From Anisodus tanguticus (Eukaryota; Streptophyta; Magnoliopsida; Solanales; Solanaceae), in contig CM067548.1 in assembly GCA_034509755.1 (NCBI GenBank), positions 16,444,018 to 16,508,017 of the forward strand: 64,000 nucleotides of DNA, in the 5' to 3' direction. The notes beneath the pieces are model-generated. The model was not told the origin of the DNA. It was given only the letters and a program-made list of their open reading frames with translations, and did not search any database. Shown piece by piece: positions 1-11,171 of the stretch (its first letter is position 1; every line of letters starts with the position of its first letter). The position numbers were made by a program, and so were the translations under genes.

Positions 1-1441
1 CCTGTTTAATTAAAAAGTTCAAACCACTTGGTCTTAGATTCTATTTTCAGTAACATAAAGTTTGCAGTAAGGACTACTGAAATTCTCAACATAACAAATT
101 GATGATATCAAGAAGTTCAAATCAAGCAAGGTCCTTTCTTTTCTTTCCATTGCTATTCTCTTTTCTGTGTGTTTTTGGAACCTTGAAAATTAAACCATGG
201 CGTTCAATTACCAATTATTAGTCAGACAATAATTTGATATCAGCAAGGTTTCAAATTAGGTAGCTATCATCAAATTAGAGATTGGCAGATTCTTGTGTCT
301 GTCGAATTCTACTCTTTCTGACTTTACTGATGGAAAGGAGGTCCATTTACCATTTGAAATAAACCCCCAAGCAAGTGGATTTCAATAAGAGATGTTGGCT
401 ATAGCATCTTCCCTATCGTCCAGTCTGCACCACATTCTTAGAGTTTCATGGAGATGTTCAACTCTTGATAGTTCCATGAATGATCCATTACGACCAACAA
501 AACAAGAACTTTACATATTCCTAAAAGAGGCATCAGAGAGGCCTTGATCAAAAAGTGCTAGCCTGGGGTAGCCTATAAAGTTTCCTCCTTTTTTATAATG
601 ATAAAGTACGCGTGAGATGAATTTAAATGAGAAGAAACATGGTCACTGAGGCATATAGCCCAACCCAGCTTCCTTAGAACTGAAGCTTACTTGTTTTTGT
701 TGTTGTTTATAAAGTAGGACTAAAGTTTCATACAATTGTCATGTATGTTTCTGAAGATGAAGGTAGTTGCTGAAGTTGAACAGCTATAAGAGATTTTTTT
801 ACAGGTTTAAGCAAAAGATCCAAAATTTAAACCTAAAAGAGAGACATATCAACTGCTTTATAGAATGCCTGATACAGAATTACTTAGGAACCAACTGTAG
901 CCTCACATTCAGTGTCAATGTAAGGTTAAAAAAAGATAAAAGTTGGTAGGATGCAGAGAAACAAATGATTTACATAGTTAATTTTTAGTTTGAAAATCTG
1001 GAAAAGAAAACAAGCTATAGCCGACCCAGAATGCTGGCAATTTTCACAGAACCTATACTTCAGCATTTCCTTCACACAATTTCTTTTTAAAGCCAGAAAT
1101 CCCCAAGGGCCAGTGACGCACGGTTCGATACTTGGTGAATGATCCCCTCTATCCATCTCTACTTAAATAACCGGCTTTTCCGGCGATAAAAGTAATGGTG
1201 TTTGCCCAGAATACTTCAGCATTTCCTTCACTATTTTCAAGTCTTACTCTTACAGAGAAAGTTCGATGATCAAAATTCATATATAAAGGAGGTGGATCGC
1301 CAAAAGTTATACTTCAGAAGAAATGAAAAAAACATATTGATTATGATCAAGAGGAACAGCATTCAGTGTGCACCTTTTGAATACCAAATAAGCCTACAAC
1401 AAAGCTGTAGTTGAAATGCCCATATGATAGAGAGCACTTAC
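1..1441. other. Non-coding stretch downstream of subtilase exon 3 (long intron or lost 3' part)
   Basis: No exon of the subtilase can be recognised here, although the gene should continue leftwards after the donor site at 1441. The next expected block would follow the catalytic His with a conserved H-T-A-S type sequence, and I do not see it on the minus strand. Short open frames are present but match nothing I know. A phrase of about 20 bp (cttcagcatttccttcac) occurs near 1059 and again near 1212. The stretch is therefore either a long third intron or a place where the gene is truncated. Confidence 0.5.
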
Positions 1442-4204
1442 GTTCCATGACCATCACCATCAAAAGGAGAAGCATAGTCCTTCGTTGCATTAAATATCCC
1501 CCGGGTTATAGCAGATGCTGCAAAATGACGGGCACCAACAAGCTTCCTGTTGCAAGATCCAGATGGAAAATCTAGAGTGACCTCACAAATGCCAGAGAAG
1601 TGTTCAGGAACAGGATATGTTGAATTATCATTGAAGCTGGGGTGTGTAGGATCAATTCCAGTGTCAATGAAACCAATCACAACGCCTTCCCCAGCAGTTT
1701 CATATCCACCTTCTTCAGCCCATGCCCCACGAGGTAGACCTAGAAACTCTGGTGTATGTGTGGTAGCAGTCCTTACTGAGAAATCCAAAGCAATATTCGA
1801 CACCTCTCTCCTCCTTGAAAGCTTGAATGCCTTCAAATTGATCAGATATGCGTTCACATAAGATATGACATGTAATGACTTAACTTGTTAAAGATAACTC
1901 TAATTTCTACATAACTGCCGACATACCTGCTGGGGTGTTACAAGCACAGCAAACCCATTGATCAAGTAGTGGTAGCTGTGGACTTTTAGATACTTTTCTC
2001 CTCTTAACACCCTCCTCAATAAAGAATCATGCAGTTGAGAAACATAGGAACCATTCATGAGATCTATATGTGAAATATTGCTGATTCAGAAAACAGTTAT
2101 CAGTAATATGACTGAAGAAGTTAACTTCTCGCTTTCAAATAGATACACTAAAGTTAAAAGAAACAAGAAAGAGATGAACAAAAACTCTAATCATCTAATG
2201 CAAGAAGCTCATACGAGAATGGAATGGGAATAGACCGTGTGATAATTAGGTAAATTTAAAACTTTCTTATTACTGTGACTTCTGGATATTGGATACACAG
2301 CTCTAAGAATCTAGCCACTAAGAGGCCGTTTAGTAGGGTGTATTAGGTAGAATAATGTTGGCACTAAATTTTAGTAGAATGTTTGGTTGAAAATTTTAGT
2401 CTGGAACAACTAATACTAGTATTACTTATACTAGGGCTGTTCATTTCGATTATCCGATCCGATCCGATCCGAAATTTCGGATAGGTAAAATTATGATCCG
2501 AATCCGATCCGAAAATATCGGATATCCGAAATTTTCGGATAGGATAACCGGATATCCGAAATTTATCATAAATTTATCATTCTAGCAACTGCCACATAAA
2601 TATCCTGCTCTCTTCAGCAAATTTGTTCAACAGAAACCTCACATACCACTTAAAGTAAACACACAATTAAATGCTGAAATAACCTCAACCCAACATGTCG
2701 TCAACCCAACATGTGACCGACCAATACACAGCAATATAGTCTTCATTCTTCAAGGATATAGACCTGTAATTCCTAACAAATAGTAAAACTCCAAAATGGA
2801 AAGTAGAACTTTATAGGTGCAGTGTCCAATACATTAACTACTAGCTAAAACATCCAATGTCCAACATCCAAATTAATACACCAATACAAATAAAGTTCAC
2901 AAATTAAAATCCCATAAAGTTTCACCACCATGCAAAATAGCCTAACTATTAGGGAAAATCAAAAGAAAATAAAAAATAAAAAAATCGGATATTTTGGATA
3001 TCCGAAAGTAAATAAATTGTGATCCTTATCCGATCCGATTTTTTTCGGATATCCGATCCGAAATATCCGAAACTAAAAAAAGTGGATCGGATATCCGATT
3101 TTTCGAATCGGATCGACAAATCGCGGATAGGATCGATCGGATCGGATTATTATGAACAACCCTAACTTATACACCCTATTGGCCTATTCAGTACTATTCT
3201 TATACATTAGTAAACCATGGCATTAACAGTACCACTACTATTCCTATTCTAACACACCTTATTCAGTACTATTTAAAAATTATGCAATGCATGTTATTAA
3301 ATACAACACACCAAAAAACAACATACCCAGTGAAATCCCACAAAATGGGGTCTGGGGAGGGTAGAGTGTACGCAGACCTTAGCCTACCTTGGTAAGTAGA
3401 CATGATGTTTCCGGTGGACCCTCGACATAAGGACAAACAATTCAAAGCAGTATGAAAAAAAATAACGGAAACAAATAAAACATGAGAACATACTATAAAA
3501 GCATGATAGAGCAGTAACGGCCACAATCGCTTAAAAGTAATGTTTGCATACCTAATCTCAGCATTACTAATACACCTTATACAGTATTATTCCTGTACAC
3601 CCTACCAAACAACTCCCCTTATAAAGTGTAAAGTTCTCATGTTTTCAATTAAGCTTCATTCCATGAAAGTCCTACATAATAATGCATTGCATTCACATTC
3701 TCAATCAGTCAAAACACTAAAACACACAAAGCAATAAGATAAATTTCCCTCCTTTAACATACAATCTAGAACTTGAAACACTTGAATAATAACAAATGCT
3801 AGAAGACAAGTGGAACGTGTAGAAGCCACTAAAAGAATTCAATTACACATGTCCCCAAGTTACAACTACAAAACACCCCCTTTTTCACTGAGAATAATAG
3901 CTGAGATTAAACAAACTAAAGTTGGCTAACCACAAAAAAACCAACTCATCTCAAGAAACATTGAAAGATAGATGATATTTAAGAAATCCTAATACCTTGG
4001 TTTGTCGAATCTAGTAACTCTCCCATTTCTGTTGAAGTTGAGTTGTCCATAATAAAGATGAGAAATAGGAGCTTTTTTGAGAGTCACAATATACACTGCA
4101 GGAGCTGCATTATGTTGAGAGCAGCCGCAACCCACAAAAATCCCCAAAAGAATTACCAACACCAAGAATCTGAAGCTGATAATAAGTCCCTCCATAACCC
4201 TCAT
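1442..4204 (-). CDS. SBT2: Subtilisin-like serine protease, SBT2 type, 5' part (exons 1-3)
   Basis: This is a plant secreted subtilase (peptidase S8). Exons on the minus strand are 4204-3996, 2080-1927 and 1830-1442, each bordered by GT/AG; lengths 209, 154 and 389 give 250 codons plus two bases in frame. The ATG at 4204 opens a signal peptide (hydrophobic residues about 8-27), followed by the start of the I9 inhibitor propeptide (AVYIVTLKKAP). Exon 2 completes the propeptide (YHYLINGFAVLVTPQQ). Exon 3 has TATTHTPEFLGLP at the mature start, the catalytic Asp in GFIDTGIDP (about residue 177) and the catalytic His in GDGHGT (about residue 249). The Asn and Ser regions are not in the window. The wording is closest to the Arabidopsis SBT2.1/SBT2.2 group from memory. 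No stop or frameshift is seen, so the gene may be intact and continue left; otherwise it is a 5' remnant. Intron 1 (about 1.9 kb) is full of small TEs. Confidence 0.88.
2432..3164. mobile_element. Non-autonomous hAT-type element (MITE), 733 bp
   Basis: Terminal inverted repeats are TAGGGCTGTTCAT at the left and ATGAACAACCCTA at the right. A perfect 8-bp target duplication, ACTTATAC, lies at 2424-2431 and 3165-3172; eight bases is the hAT signature. Both ends carry runs of the phrase CCGATCCGAT, so the inverted repeat extends inward imperfectly. There is no coding capacity. It is inserted in intron 1 of the subtilase, within older Tourist-like sequence. Confidence 0.85.
3310..3432 (-). mobile_element. 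Au-like SINE, 3' part
   Basis: The minus strand reads GTCGAGGGTCCACCGGAAAC, then AAGGTCTGCGTACACTCTAC, then GGGATTTCACTGGGTATGTT, which I recognise as the conserved body and 3' end of the Au SINE family of angiosperms, abundant in Solanaceae. The upstream tRNA-like half with boxes A and B is not evident, so the copy looks 5'-truncated. No clear target duplication was found. Confidence 0.6.
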
Positions 4205-4310
4205 TCAACTACCCATTTGCTTCTTCAATTAAGAAGAAATAAGCAAGAATTGAACAACCTAAGCTAAACTAAAGGGTACAAAGCCAGCTGAGAGAGAGAG
4301 AGCTGCATTT
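4205..4310 (-). promoter_or_regulatory. 5' leader of the subtilase with a CT/GA run
   Basis: Directly upstream of the ATG at 4204 on the minus strand. On the plus strand it shows a GA dinucleotide run (about 4290-4303), i.e. a CT run in the transcript sense, which is common in plant 5' UTRs and core promoters. I could not fix a TATA box or start site. The role is inferred from position. Confidence 0.4.
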
Positions 4311-4945
4311 AATAAGTTGAAGAAACAACTTTCTTGGGTGGTGTGTGTAGGAACGTTTTGTTTATTTCATAAGAAAATAAAATTTCGAACAAGGCGGCAT
4401 GAGGAAAAATCGAACTTTTGTTTTTGTCCTTTTTCTGGTGTCGGATTTACTCACATGTCTTCATTTGTTATAACGGTTATATTTACTAGTATCAAATTTT
4501 CTGTCCCCTTTCTTATGCTGAAATCTGAATACTATCTTATGAAAGAAACTTGGGATTTCTGAAATTAAATGAAAAAGGAATTATTTTTGGCTTGTCTAAG
4601 TACTATAATGAATATTTTATTCAGTTTCTCATTGTTATTGTAAATTGCTGCCACTTCGAGAAAAGACAAAGTATGTTTAACCAAAAGGCACTCGTCAAGA
4701 ATGTTATTATTTGAATATTTTTCTCCTAACTAATTTTGTGTGAAGTTAACTTGCCTCATTTATTATTGATCTCAATCATTCAGATTTCAATTATTAAATT
4801 TATTTATTTTAGATATAAATTTTAGTTATTCAGATCTTAGTCACTAAGAATATTTATTTCTTTAATTTTACTATAATGAATCTGAATAAATTTGAATAAT
4901 TACCATCTACAACAAAATTTTAATATCATTAATATGTATATTCAT
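4311..4945. other. AT-rich intergenic DNA upstream of the subtilase
   Basis: Short open frames only; nothing recognisable. It may contain distal promoter sequence of the subtilase, but no element can be assigned by eye. Confidence 0.4.
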
Positions 4946-5545
4946 AAATTTCAACAAAGATGACAATACACCACTACTCCATACAATTTCACCACTAACC
5001 GCTGATTATCAACTATCATCACCCATAACTACTATCCTCAACCATAACCACTACGGTCGTCAATCACCACAATCAATCGTGATCACTATTCCCTCTATCG
5101 TGTTTTTGTTTTACACGGCCCCTTAAAAAGTATTAATTAGAAGGGATATTTGACATATTTTATTCTTATTTATATCTATGTTATAATCTCTGTTCCAGTA
5201 AATATTTACTCTATTTATGTGTCATCCCCGTTAATGATAAAATTCTACTAAGGGTAAAATGGAGAAAAAAATTTAATTATACCTTAAATTTCAAGTCATC
5301 CAAAATGACAAATAATTTGACACAACTACTTTTAGTAACCATGACAAATAATATGACATGAAGGGAATATTAGCAAATATTTACAATTTTCATCACTAAC
5401 CACCATTATAGTCACCAATTACCGCCGACATTTACCACCATCAGCTACTACTAAATATTTTCAATCACTATCATCATTCATCACCACTATCAGTTATCAC
5501 TATCGTTCACAACAATTATTAGTTCACACCACCAACTAAAGGGAT
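4946..5545. repeat. Low-complexity ATC/CAC-rich stretches flanking a MITE
   Basis: Two segments (about 4965-5085 and 5388-5540) are dominated by trinucleotide-like words such as cac, atc, acc and cat, which look like a decayed microsatellite. The Stowaway-like MITE lies between them, so it probably inserted into one continuous low-complexity tract. Confidence 0.5.
5089..5367. mobile_element. Stowaway-like (Tc1/mariner) MITE, 279 bp
   Basis: The ends are TTCCCTC at the left and the complement GAAGGGAA at the right, with TA dinucleotides flanking (5087-5088 and 5368-5369). The interior is AT-rich with phrases such as ttatgtgtcat, as in Solanaceae Stowaway elements. The inverted repeat is imperfect beyond the first bases. 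Confidence 0.5.
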
Positions 5546-5563
5546 CAATAATCATTGCTAAGT

Positions 5564-5980
5564 ATCCAAAGTGTTTGGCCCAGTGGCCAATACATTAGGG
5601 TATTGCTGTCTGAGGTTCCGTGTTCGAGTCCTCTGATCAGCGAGAGTGGAGCCGTGTTCCCCCAAAAAAATCCCTCCATACGCGTAGGGCCAAGCGGTGT
5701 ATACTAATCCGTAGGGCCAGGCCGGAGGTGGGGTTTTCTGGGGTATGGGGCCGTAATGCGGTGGGATCAGTCACTTTAAAAAGTTTACCCTACCACAGTT
5801 TTGACCTTGTCTCATTGATCAGTTGTACGCTCCCGAAAAACCGGCCACCGGAGCACATCCCGCGATTTAACCTGGTAATAGTGTTGAAGGACCGGTGCTA
5901 TTACCTCCAGGACGTCTGGGTAATACCAGTGAAGTAGTCAGGCGCAAGCCTGGAAACCTGGATTATCAAAAAAAAAAAAA
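5564..5980 (+). mobile_element. tRNA-derived SINE, 417 bp, with 14-bp target duplication
   Basis: The left part holds a pol III box A-like word TGGCCCAGTGG (5576-5586) and a box B-like word GTTCGAGTCC (5622-5631). The element ends in an A-run (about 5967-5982). A perfect direct repeat, AATCATTGCTAAGT, flanks it (5550-5563 and 5981-5994), as expected from LINE-type retrotransposition. Its length is well above that of most plant SINEs, so it may be a long or composite family. The 105-codon open frame inside is incidental. Confidence 0.85.
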
Positions 5981-5994
5981 AATCATTGCTAAGT

Positions 5995-6866
5995 CATAGG
6001 ATTCTTGTTTTTTTTTTTTCTTTTCATTCTGTTACTTTTTGAAAACTTGGTTGTAAAGGTGTTTATGAGTCCTTCATGCTTTAAGAAATGGGGGACCATG
6101 TTAAATCATGAATTCCAATACCTATTCAGTAAGCCATCTATAATTCAGACAAGTAATTTTTCAACTACCAAATATGCTCATTATGCCAGAGGTAAATCTA
6201 AGTAGACCTAATTCCATAATCATGTCAAATACCTTTTTGTTTGATTTGTTATCATAGATACCTTTACGAAGTAGATATTCTATACATCTTTTGAATCAAT
6301 TTTTTTGCATGGATTGACCTTCAAATGCACTGGTCTTTAATTTTTGCTCGTTATATTTATGGTATTTAATTTTTGCCTCTGCTATTTATTTAATGACAAT
6401 ATCCAGACCTGCTTCGCAAGACATAATTTTTGTATTTTTATCTTCAAAATATGAACTTTTGCCTCGCTCGGCATAAATTTTGTAGGAACTAAGTTATGTG
6501 ACATACGTTTTGTAGTATTTTTCAGATTATGTTTAGTGTTGAAAGTTTTGTCTTATCCGTGTGGATGTTATGATACATATGCCGAAGTTAAATGTAAACT
6601 ATGTCAAACAAAATCTAAAATTATGTCATTTTTCAGATTATATTGAGTATTGAAAGTTTTGCCTTGTTATCTTGAAACTCCGCTCTGAACTCAAATCGTA
6701 GAACTCAAACATGATAAATTTATCATCTCTCGACATAATTTTTGTGAATGTTATGATACATATGACGAAGTTAAACGTAAAATATGTCTTGCGAAATGGA
6801 AATATTGCACGCCAAAAATGCCTTGTTGTATTTTGGATTTTGCACATAAATAATTCATGTATATTT
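5995..6866. repeat. AT-rich spacer with internal dispersed direct repeats
   Basis: No gene seen. A word of about 33 bp around TTCAGATTAT...GAAAGTTTTG occurs at 6518-6550 and 6629-6661. A word of about 35 bp beginning atgttatgatacatatg occurs near 6565 and 6748. gacataatttttgt occurs near 6420 and 6731. Offsets differ (111 and 183 bases), so this is not a simple tandem array. Confidence 0.55.
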
Positions 6867-8485
6867 TATAACGACCCGCTAGGTCGTTTTGAGCTTTTGG
6901 ACATGTTGTTTCTAAAATATCTTTTCCGTAGTTTCATTATGGTATTTATGACTTGCGGAGATGTGTGGCGCGGTTCTCAAGGTAATCGTGTGAGTTTCGG
7001 ATAAATTTTAGAAGCTCTTAAGTGAAAGAAAGGAAGAAGACCAAAGTCTACAACGGGAGTAAATGCATCTTTTTGAAGTTTTATCAATTCCATTAGGTCG
7101 GAAAGTGATTTATGACTTAGTCAAGTCATTGGTTCGGGTCCCTAGTGGTTCGGGTGTGATTTGGGTCAATGATTGAGAAACTAGTTGAGTAAGAATTTGG
7201 AGTAATATCGGGTCAAGACGACCTCTTTTTGAAATTCCGATTGTGCGAGGAGATTCGTAGCGTGTTTTATGACCAAAATGCATATATGATTTGTGTCCGG
7301 GAGGTTCAAGATGAGTTTCGGGGGCTAAAATCAAGTTTTGGCTATTGCTGATTTTCTGTGGTGAATTTTGGGGGTCGCGATCGCGATGAAGAAAAAAAAA
7401 GCCTTTGTGATCGCGATGATGTCTTAACAGTGTTTAAAAAGTAGACTGGGTTTGTAGTGTATTTTGGACATAATTTCTAGAGCTCGATTTGAGGTAATTT
7501 TTGTGGCTATCTTCTCGTCTTCAATATTATTCGTGTTTGGGTTGTAAAAATTGGGCGTTCTGAGCCCTGAAGTTGGGAAATGAGAAACCTTTGATTTGAG
7601 GGGCAATTCATAATGAAATTGGTTGATTTTCTATATTTATAACCTATGTGCTATGGATAACTCGGTTTTACAATAAAATTATAGTTTTGACCTTCAGAGC
7701 AGTTAACTTTCTAGGTTCTAAAATAAAGTATAATATGTGAGTACCGTTGGACTCGTCTAACTCCATAGATTACTATTTTGACTAGATTGGACTCGTTTGG
7801 CAATTTTAGATGCGGTAGAGCTTTTAGAAGACTTAATCTTCACTCTGATCGAGATTGAGATCGTTTAGAGGCGTTGATGAAAGGCAATCCGTTCGTGAGC
7901 TTTGGGACTTCAAATATAAGGCAAGTTGAGACTTACTAGACCTTTTATGTAGTGTTTTGTGTTGGTCAAATTAATTAAGGGCGTAGTGGAAAATTGGAGG
8001 TCTCGTACTCGTGAGGTGACGAGTACTTGTGCGGGTACCAGTGTATCTGTTGGACAATTAAAATATAACAGAATTATGATTTTTGACAGTGAATATATGT
8101 TTAGACTTCGGGCCTTGGAGGTGGTGATTAAATCTACTAGGTTGATATGGTTGTTGCTTATTTGGGCTATGAAAGCCATGTTTGATTGACTTACGTTAAT
8201 ATTGACTTATCTAGCATTCATCACTCCACATCTCATTTAAATTATGAAAAAGAAACTATTATTCACATTGAATTGATATTATGCATTTGCATGGTGTACA
8301 CATACATGTTACATTCATTTATGATATTATTGGTATTTAGATGATGAGGTACGAATAGGGGCCTGAGAGGCCGAATATTGGCTATGGTACGTGGACAGGG
8401 TGATGATAATGATATTATAACCTCCAGGTTGGTACCCGATGTGATCTAGGAGATCTGGTATTCGAGTGAGTATATGGACCTCATG
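6867..8485 (+). mobile_element. Gypsy LTR fragment (LTR-G), plus orientation
   Basis: It begins TATAACGACCCGCTAGGTCG, close in layout to the start of the Gypsy-B 5' LTR at 24846 (TGTAATGACCCATCTAGTCA). The text around 8000 (gaggtgacgagtacttgtgc) is a phrase I associate with Solanaceae gypsy LTRs. The fragment stops where the minus-oriented LTR of Gypsy-E begins at 8486, and its right part is not found. It has no coding content. Confidence 0.6.
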
Positions 8486-8932
8486 TGTAACGCCCCAAAC
8501 CATGGCCTGGACGAAACACAACACTCGGTGCCTGACTGTATGTGAACGAGCGAACCACATGGCTTGCTGATCAACATAGGTATCAAAATATGCTATAGTA
8601 ATGATTTAAACATGTAAAATATAATATTGTATTTATAGTCTGAAATAATCATAGCTGAAGTAATCTGAAAATATTATAAGTCTGAGTAACTGAAATTTGT
8701 CATGGCATGATAAACTATTCTAGTATATGAAACTTCTGAACCACGAGTCTGACTGCAAAACTGTTTTACCAGGACAAGGCCCTGATATACCTCTAGCATA
8801 ATGCATAATCATAAAATGACTAGACTGACACTCCGAATGAGATGAGGCTTATCAAATAGCTGATACTGAAGCAATCTTACTAAGCAGATTTGTCTCCCTG
8901 AAACTCAGCACCTACAGTATGAAGTGCAGGCC

Positions 8933-10416
8933 TAGGGTTGGCAATGGATCGGAGGTGGATCGGGTGGAGCTCAATCCGCCTCCACCCGCCAACCATCCAT
9001 CCACCAACTAACCCATCAATCACCCTATTTTTATTCATCCACATCCGATCGACCCATGGATCGGGTGTTTCGCAGATGAAAATTATAGCATAATCTGTCA
9101 ATCACCTAAAATCCTTGGTAAAATGAAATTTTAAAAAAAATCGGTAATCATGGAGAACAACCATGTGAGCACATGACCATCAAACAATTTAACCTGATTT
9201 TAATGGTCATCGGTTATAATTTTCATCCGTGAAGCACCCTATTTTCATCGGTTGTAATAACTACTCTTCCCACATGGCCATCAAACAACTTCTTGAGATT
9301 TGCTTTCTCACTCACAAATATCTTCATAATATCACTTTTTAAAGTGTTACGACTTATTATCTTGAAGTTTGGATTCAAGCAATTAACAAATCTCCTAAAC
9401 CCAATATGCTCTACAATTGACAATGGGTACTTATGGAGAACAACCATGTGAGCCAACTCCTTTCTTGATTCTTCTTGACTAAAGACATGGTTTTCTAATC
9501 TTATGCCTTGTCTACGATTAACCGACAATAATTTTTGATGTGTATCAAACTTCATGTATTTTTAGTGCATCTGAGATCAAGATGGTCTTTCAAATGAGAA
9601 GTCCCATTCTTACTATTGCCCAAAAATAAAATCTTACATTGCAAACATCTAGCCTTTTGTTCACCATTGATTACTGTCTTCTTGAAGTGATTCCACACTT
9701 CTGATTTAAGTCTCCTGGGCTGACGTGGAGGTGACAGTCCCATTTCTTCTTCTCCCTCTTCTTGTTGAGGTTGAGTAGTTAGACGAGAAGGCATTGAGAT
9801 TGAGATTTCAGGAGACAACGGAGAAGGGGAGAATGCGACAGACTTGGAGCCAACACTACTATCTCCGTGTCCATCGCTGTCATACACCAAATTAACTTAA
9901 CATAGAAGAAAATTGCAAAGATCCATATTTGCAACAATAAAATATGATAGTTTATCCAGTAAACTCCAATCAACAAAATCAAAATAAATAAATAAAAAAT
10001 CAGATTTAATAGGAATAAATTAATCAGAAATTATGAGCTTTGGACATACCTTAGAGATGAAGAAGAAATAAATGGTGTAAATTTGAGAATATTAATTATT
10101 ATGGAGGTTTATTGTGACAACTAGGGCAACGAGAGAGACTGAGAGATACAGAGTGTCGAGAGACAGAGAGACAAAGAGTCGATAGAGAGGTAGAGAGGGT
10201 AAATGATGAAACACTAGAATTTAGTTGTACATTAAAAAAAAAAATTATAAACGGGTGGATGGATGGGACGGGTGGTGGGTTGGATGTATGTCCACCCGAA
10301 TCTGACCCGATCCATCTGTCACCCGATTAAAATTCGTGTTTTGTCGGATTTTCGTTCATATAATCGGATCGGGTGGATCGGATATCCATCGGGTCAGGGT
10401 GAAATTACCAGCCCTA
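8933..10416 (-). mobile_element. hAT transposon with partial transposase, 1484 bp
   Basis: Terminal inverted repeats are TAGGGTTGGCAAT (left) and the complement of TAGGGCTGGTAAT (right). The 8-bp target duplication is TGCAGGCC (8925-8932) and TACAGGCC (10417-10424), with one mismatch. Both ends carry CGGGTGGATCGG-type subterminal words. Coding sequence for the first part of a hAT transposase lies inside on the minus strand. The catalytic and dimerisation parts are absent, so it is an internally deleted, non-autonomous copy nested in the Gypsy-E LTR. Confidence 0.88.
9223..9890 (-). pseudogene. hAT transposase, N-terminal part (BED zinc finger plus start of catalytic region)
   Basis: The first frame (9890-9552) encodes an acidic, Pro/Ser-rich leader and then a BED zinc finger: SEVWNHFKK, CLQC, and an H-X4-C-type end in HLKDHLDLRC. 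The second frame (9555-9223), shifted and slightly overlapping, encodes ELAHMVVLHKYPLSIVEH and GFRRFVNCLNP, hallmarks of plant hAT transposases, and stops soon after TTDEN, which normally precedes the rest of the RNase H-like fold. The remaining catalytic residues and the C-terminal dimerisation domain are missing. The break near 9553 may be a frameshift or a former intron. Confidence 0.85.
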
Positions 10417-11120
10417 TACAGGCCACATGGAAAAGGGACGTTAGTACATTTGAATTATATTGTATGTAAAGCAATTGAGGAAATAAGCAAGCACATGAAA
10501 CTAAAACTGTAACATGAGCATGAGCGTGATCTGGCATGAGTATAAAACATGTGTAAAATCTATAAAGTTGTATATCTGTATATTCATATATCTATGTATC
10601 TGTATATATGTGGAGAGATCAGTAGCATAACTGACAACATGAAACACCACGTGGGTACGTGGAGTCTGGTACCTGGTCCGACTAGTAAAGCAATCTGATA
10701 CCTTACGGTGTATGAGATATGAACATGACATGAAAGGATCAATCTGCCATCTGAAGGTATCGTCCTCTGGCGGAGCTATCCTTATCCTATGGTTGCATAC
10801 ATAATTTCAGGCTATCTGAGCCTTCTCGATAAATTATGCAACTCCTAAAATATGTACTTGAAAATAATGGCTTGTAATCCCATGGGTTTAATGAAAGAAA
10901 CTTGTAAAGCATGGTTTGAAATCATAATTTACCATGTGAAATAAATGTCATATAACTTGTATAAATCATGAAAAGCATGTGTAATTTCATGAACTGAGTA
11001 ACATTGATCATAACTTGTAATTTAGGAACTCAAGAAATTCAAACATGTGTTCATGGATTTCAGACAGATTCATGACCATCATAATGACATATCATGAATA
11101 CAATAACGAACCGTAATAGA

Positions 11121-11123
<3 letters not shown>

Positions 11124-11169
<46 letters not shown>
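11124..11169. repeat. (TA)n microsatellite
   Basis: About 46 bases of uninterrupted TA dinucleotide inside the Gypsy-E LTR. Confidence 0.9.
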
Positions 11170-11170
<1 letters not shown>

Positions 11171-11171
11171 G

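Larger units (their letters stand above)
2322..3618. mobile_element. Composite Tourist-like (PIF/Harbinger) MITE block in subtilase intron 1
   Basis: The left edge (2322-2346) reads as GAGGCCGTTTAGTAGGGTGT followed by ATTAG. The right edge (3568-3618) is its approximate inverted complement, ending in CCCTACCAAACAACTCCCC, the kind of end seen in Tourist-like MITEs. Flanking trinucleotides (TAA left, TTA right) do not match perfectly. The block holds two later insertions, a hAT-type MITE and an Au-like SINE piece. Repeated phrases such as ttcagtactatt near 3184 and 3262 suggest that more than one Tourist-like copy is involved. Confidence 0.4.

Noticed and set aside
300..560. Possible exon of another gene (minus strand, about 30 open codons)
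   Set aside because: No splice sites or family could be assigned.
1550..1861. 103-codon plus-strand frame over subtilase exon 3
   Set aside because: It is the complement of a well-supported exon and has no recognisable motif.
5571..5640. Possible tRNA gene
   Set aside because: Boxes A and B are present but no cloverleaf or acceptor stem could be drawn; the flanks show a SINE.
5620..5937. 105-codon frame in the SINE
   Set aside because: It lies wholly within a pol III-type element with an A-tail and target duplication; no protein motif.
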